12,724 bases of DNA from the NCBI GenBank assembly GCA_023266155.1, contig JAHFRS010000010.1:1-12724 (forward strand). The letters run 5' to 3'. How positions within the stretch are numbered: the stretch's first letter is position 1; each line of letters opens with the position of its first letter. The DNA is from an archaeon. Lineage in GTDB: Archaea; Nanobdellota; Nanobdellia; Woesearchaeales; GW2011-AR9. The position numbers were made by a program, and so were the translations under genes. The notes under the pieces are model-generated. The model was not told the origin of the DNA. It searched no databases and was given only the letters and a program-made list of their open reading frames with translations. Of the stretch, positions 12,337-12,724 are shown one piece after another.

Positions 12337-12387
12337 ACAACAAAAATCCGGGCGGTTCTTTTTAACGGTTGTGGAAGAATTATTTTC

Positions 12388-12724
12388 CTATAATGTTCTG
12401 TGAGCTAAATCTTCTATCCCTTTTTCGATTATTCCGTCCAGCTTACTTGTCGCTTGCTGAAGAGTAACTCTGGCTTCGCCAAACCGGTCTAGGACTGTAA
12501 TGACACGGTCTTTTTTTTGCATATAAACACCAGCGTATTCTTCACTTAATAACGCTACGCTAACATTTCCTTTTTTAGTTAATGGCGGACCAAATCGCAT
12601 ATTCACAAAAAGTTCTTGAAGCAAATCATTGATGGGGCCATAATCATCCTTAATAGTTCTACAAGGAAGAGCTTTATCAGTACCGAGTGAATAGGGAAAC
12701 ATTTTTATGTTCGTGACATGGTAA
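12388..12724 (-). CDS. Unknown protein, 5' end cut by window edge
   Basis: The minus-strand frame ending in TAG at 12388 is open to the window edge. An ATG at 12702 gives 104 residues, but seven more codons (YHVTNIK) are open before it, and no Shine-Dalgarno sequence precedes the ATG, so the start may lie outside. The protein is soluble and mixed alpha/beta: DYGPINDLLQELFVNMRFGP, then KKGNVSVALLSEEYAGVY, a basic patch and a C-terminal helix. I do not recognise a family. It ends 51 bases before the MOSC start, in the same orientation, so it may be co-transcribed. Confidence 0.6.
   Translation of the reverse strand, partial: YHVTNIKMFPYSLGTDKALPCRTIKDDYGPINDLLQELFVNMRFGPPLTKKGNVSVALLSEEYAGVYMQKKDRVITVLDRFGEARVTLQQATSKLDGIIEKGIEDLAHRTL

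Noticed and set aside
1..12724. CRISPR array, rRNA genes or an autonomous insertion sequence.
   Set aside because: No regularly spaced repeats, no rRNA stretches and no transposase gene were found. The only mobile element seen is the non-coding MITE.

Overview
This window looks like a chromosomal segment of an archaeon. The evidence is an archaeal-type ribosomal protein S2, an archaeal AMP phosphorylase, a TrmB-family regulator, an archaeal class II tRNA gene with a T-loop intron, and TATA boxes about 25 bases upstream of several starts. Compact genes, short proteins and a mix of leaderless and Shine-Dalgarno starts would fit a DPANN lineage (Woesearchaeota/Pacearchaeota-like). That placement is an inference, since no rRNA is present.

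Layout. 1-1217: histidyl-tRNA synthetase, 5' end cut by the window edge. 1271-2375 (minus): a HEPN/MNT nucleotidyltransferase toxin-antitoxin-like pair behind a palindromic promoter. 2464-2977 (minus): a putative lipoprotein with a calcium-loop-like motif, broken by a frameshift. 3099-3821: a leaderless TrmB-family regulator. 3899-4627 (minus): a YgjP-like zinc metallopeptidase. 4906-5076: a 56-residue two-helix membrane protein. 5077-5535: no protein gene; it holds a terminator hairpin, a TATA box, a run of RNA hairpins and what looks like a decayed partial tRNA copy. 5536-5645: a serine-type tRNA gene with a T-loop intron and an unexpected GAA anticodon. 5674-6276: rps2. 6282-6799: an unknown gene split by a 129-bp MITE with perfect 16-bp ends and an 8-bp target duplication. 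6860-9063: a YvcK/CofD-like protein, a HAD hydrolase and a sugar-phosphate nucleotidyltransferase, probably one operon. 9134-9700 (minus): a CYTH-domain protein. 9790-11817: a small upstream ORF, AMP phosphorylase and a DUF1003 membrane protein. 11845-12336 (minus): a MOSC-domain protein. 12388-12724 (minus): an unknown protein cut by the window edge.

How the genes work together. Translation (HisRS, tRNA, S2) forms one theme; the tRNA and rps2 are 28 bases apart and probably share a transcript. The YvcK-like protein, HAD phosphatase and nucleotidyltransferase suggest nucleotide-sugar or cell-surface precursor metabolism. AMP phosphorylase points to the archaeal AMP/ribose-1,5-bisphosphate salvage route.

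The most unusual features are the MITE, whose removal restores an intact 126-codon reading frame exactly; the tRNA that combines serine identity elements with a phenylalanine anticodon; and two more reading frames broken by an in-frame amber codon or a frameshift.
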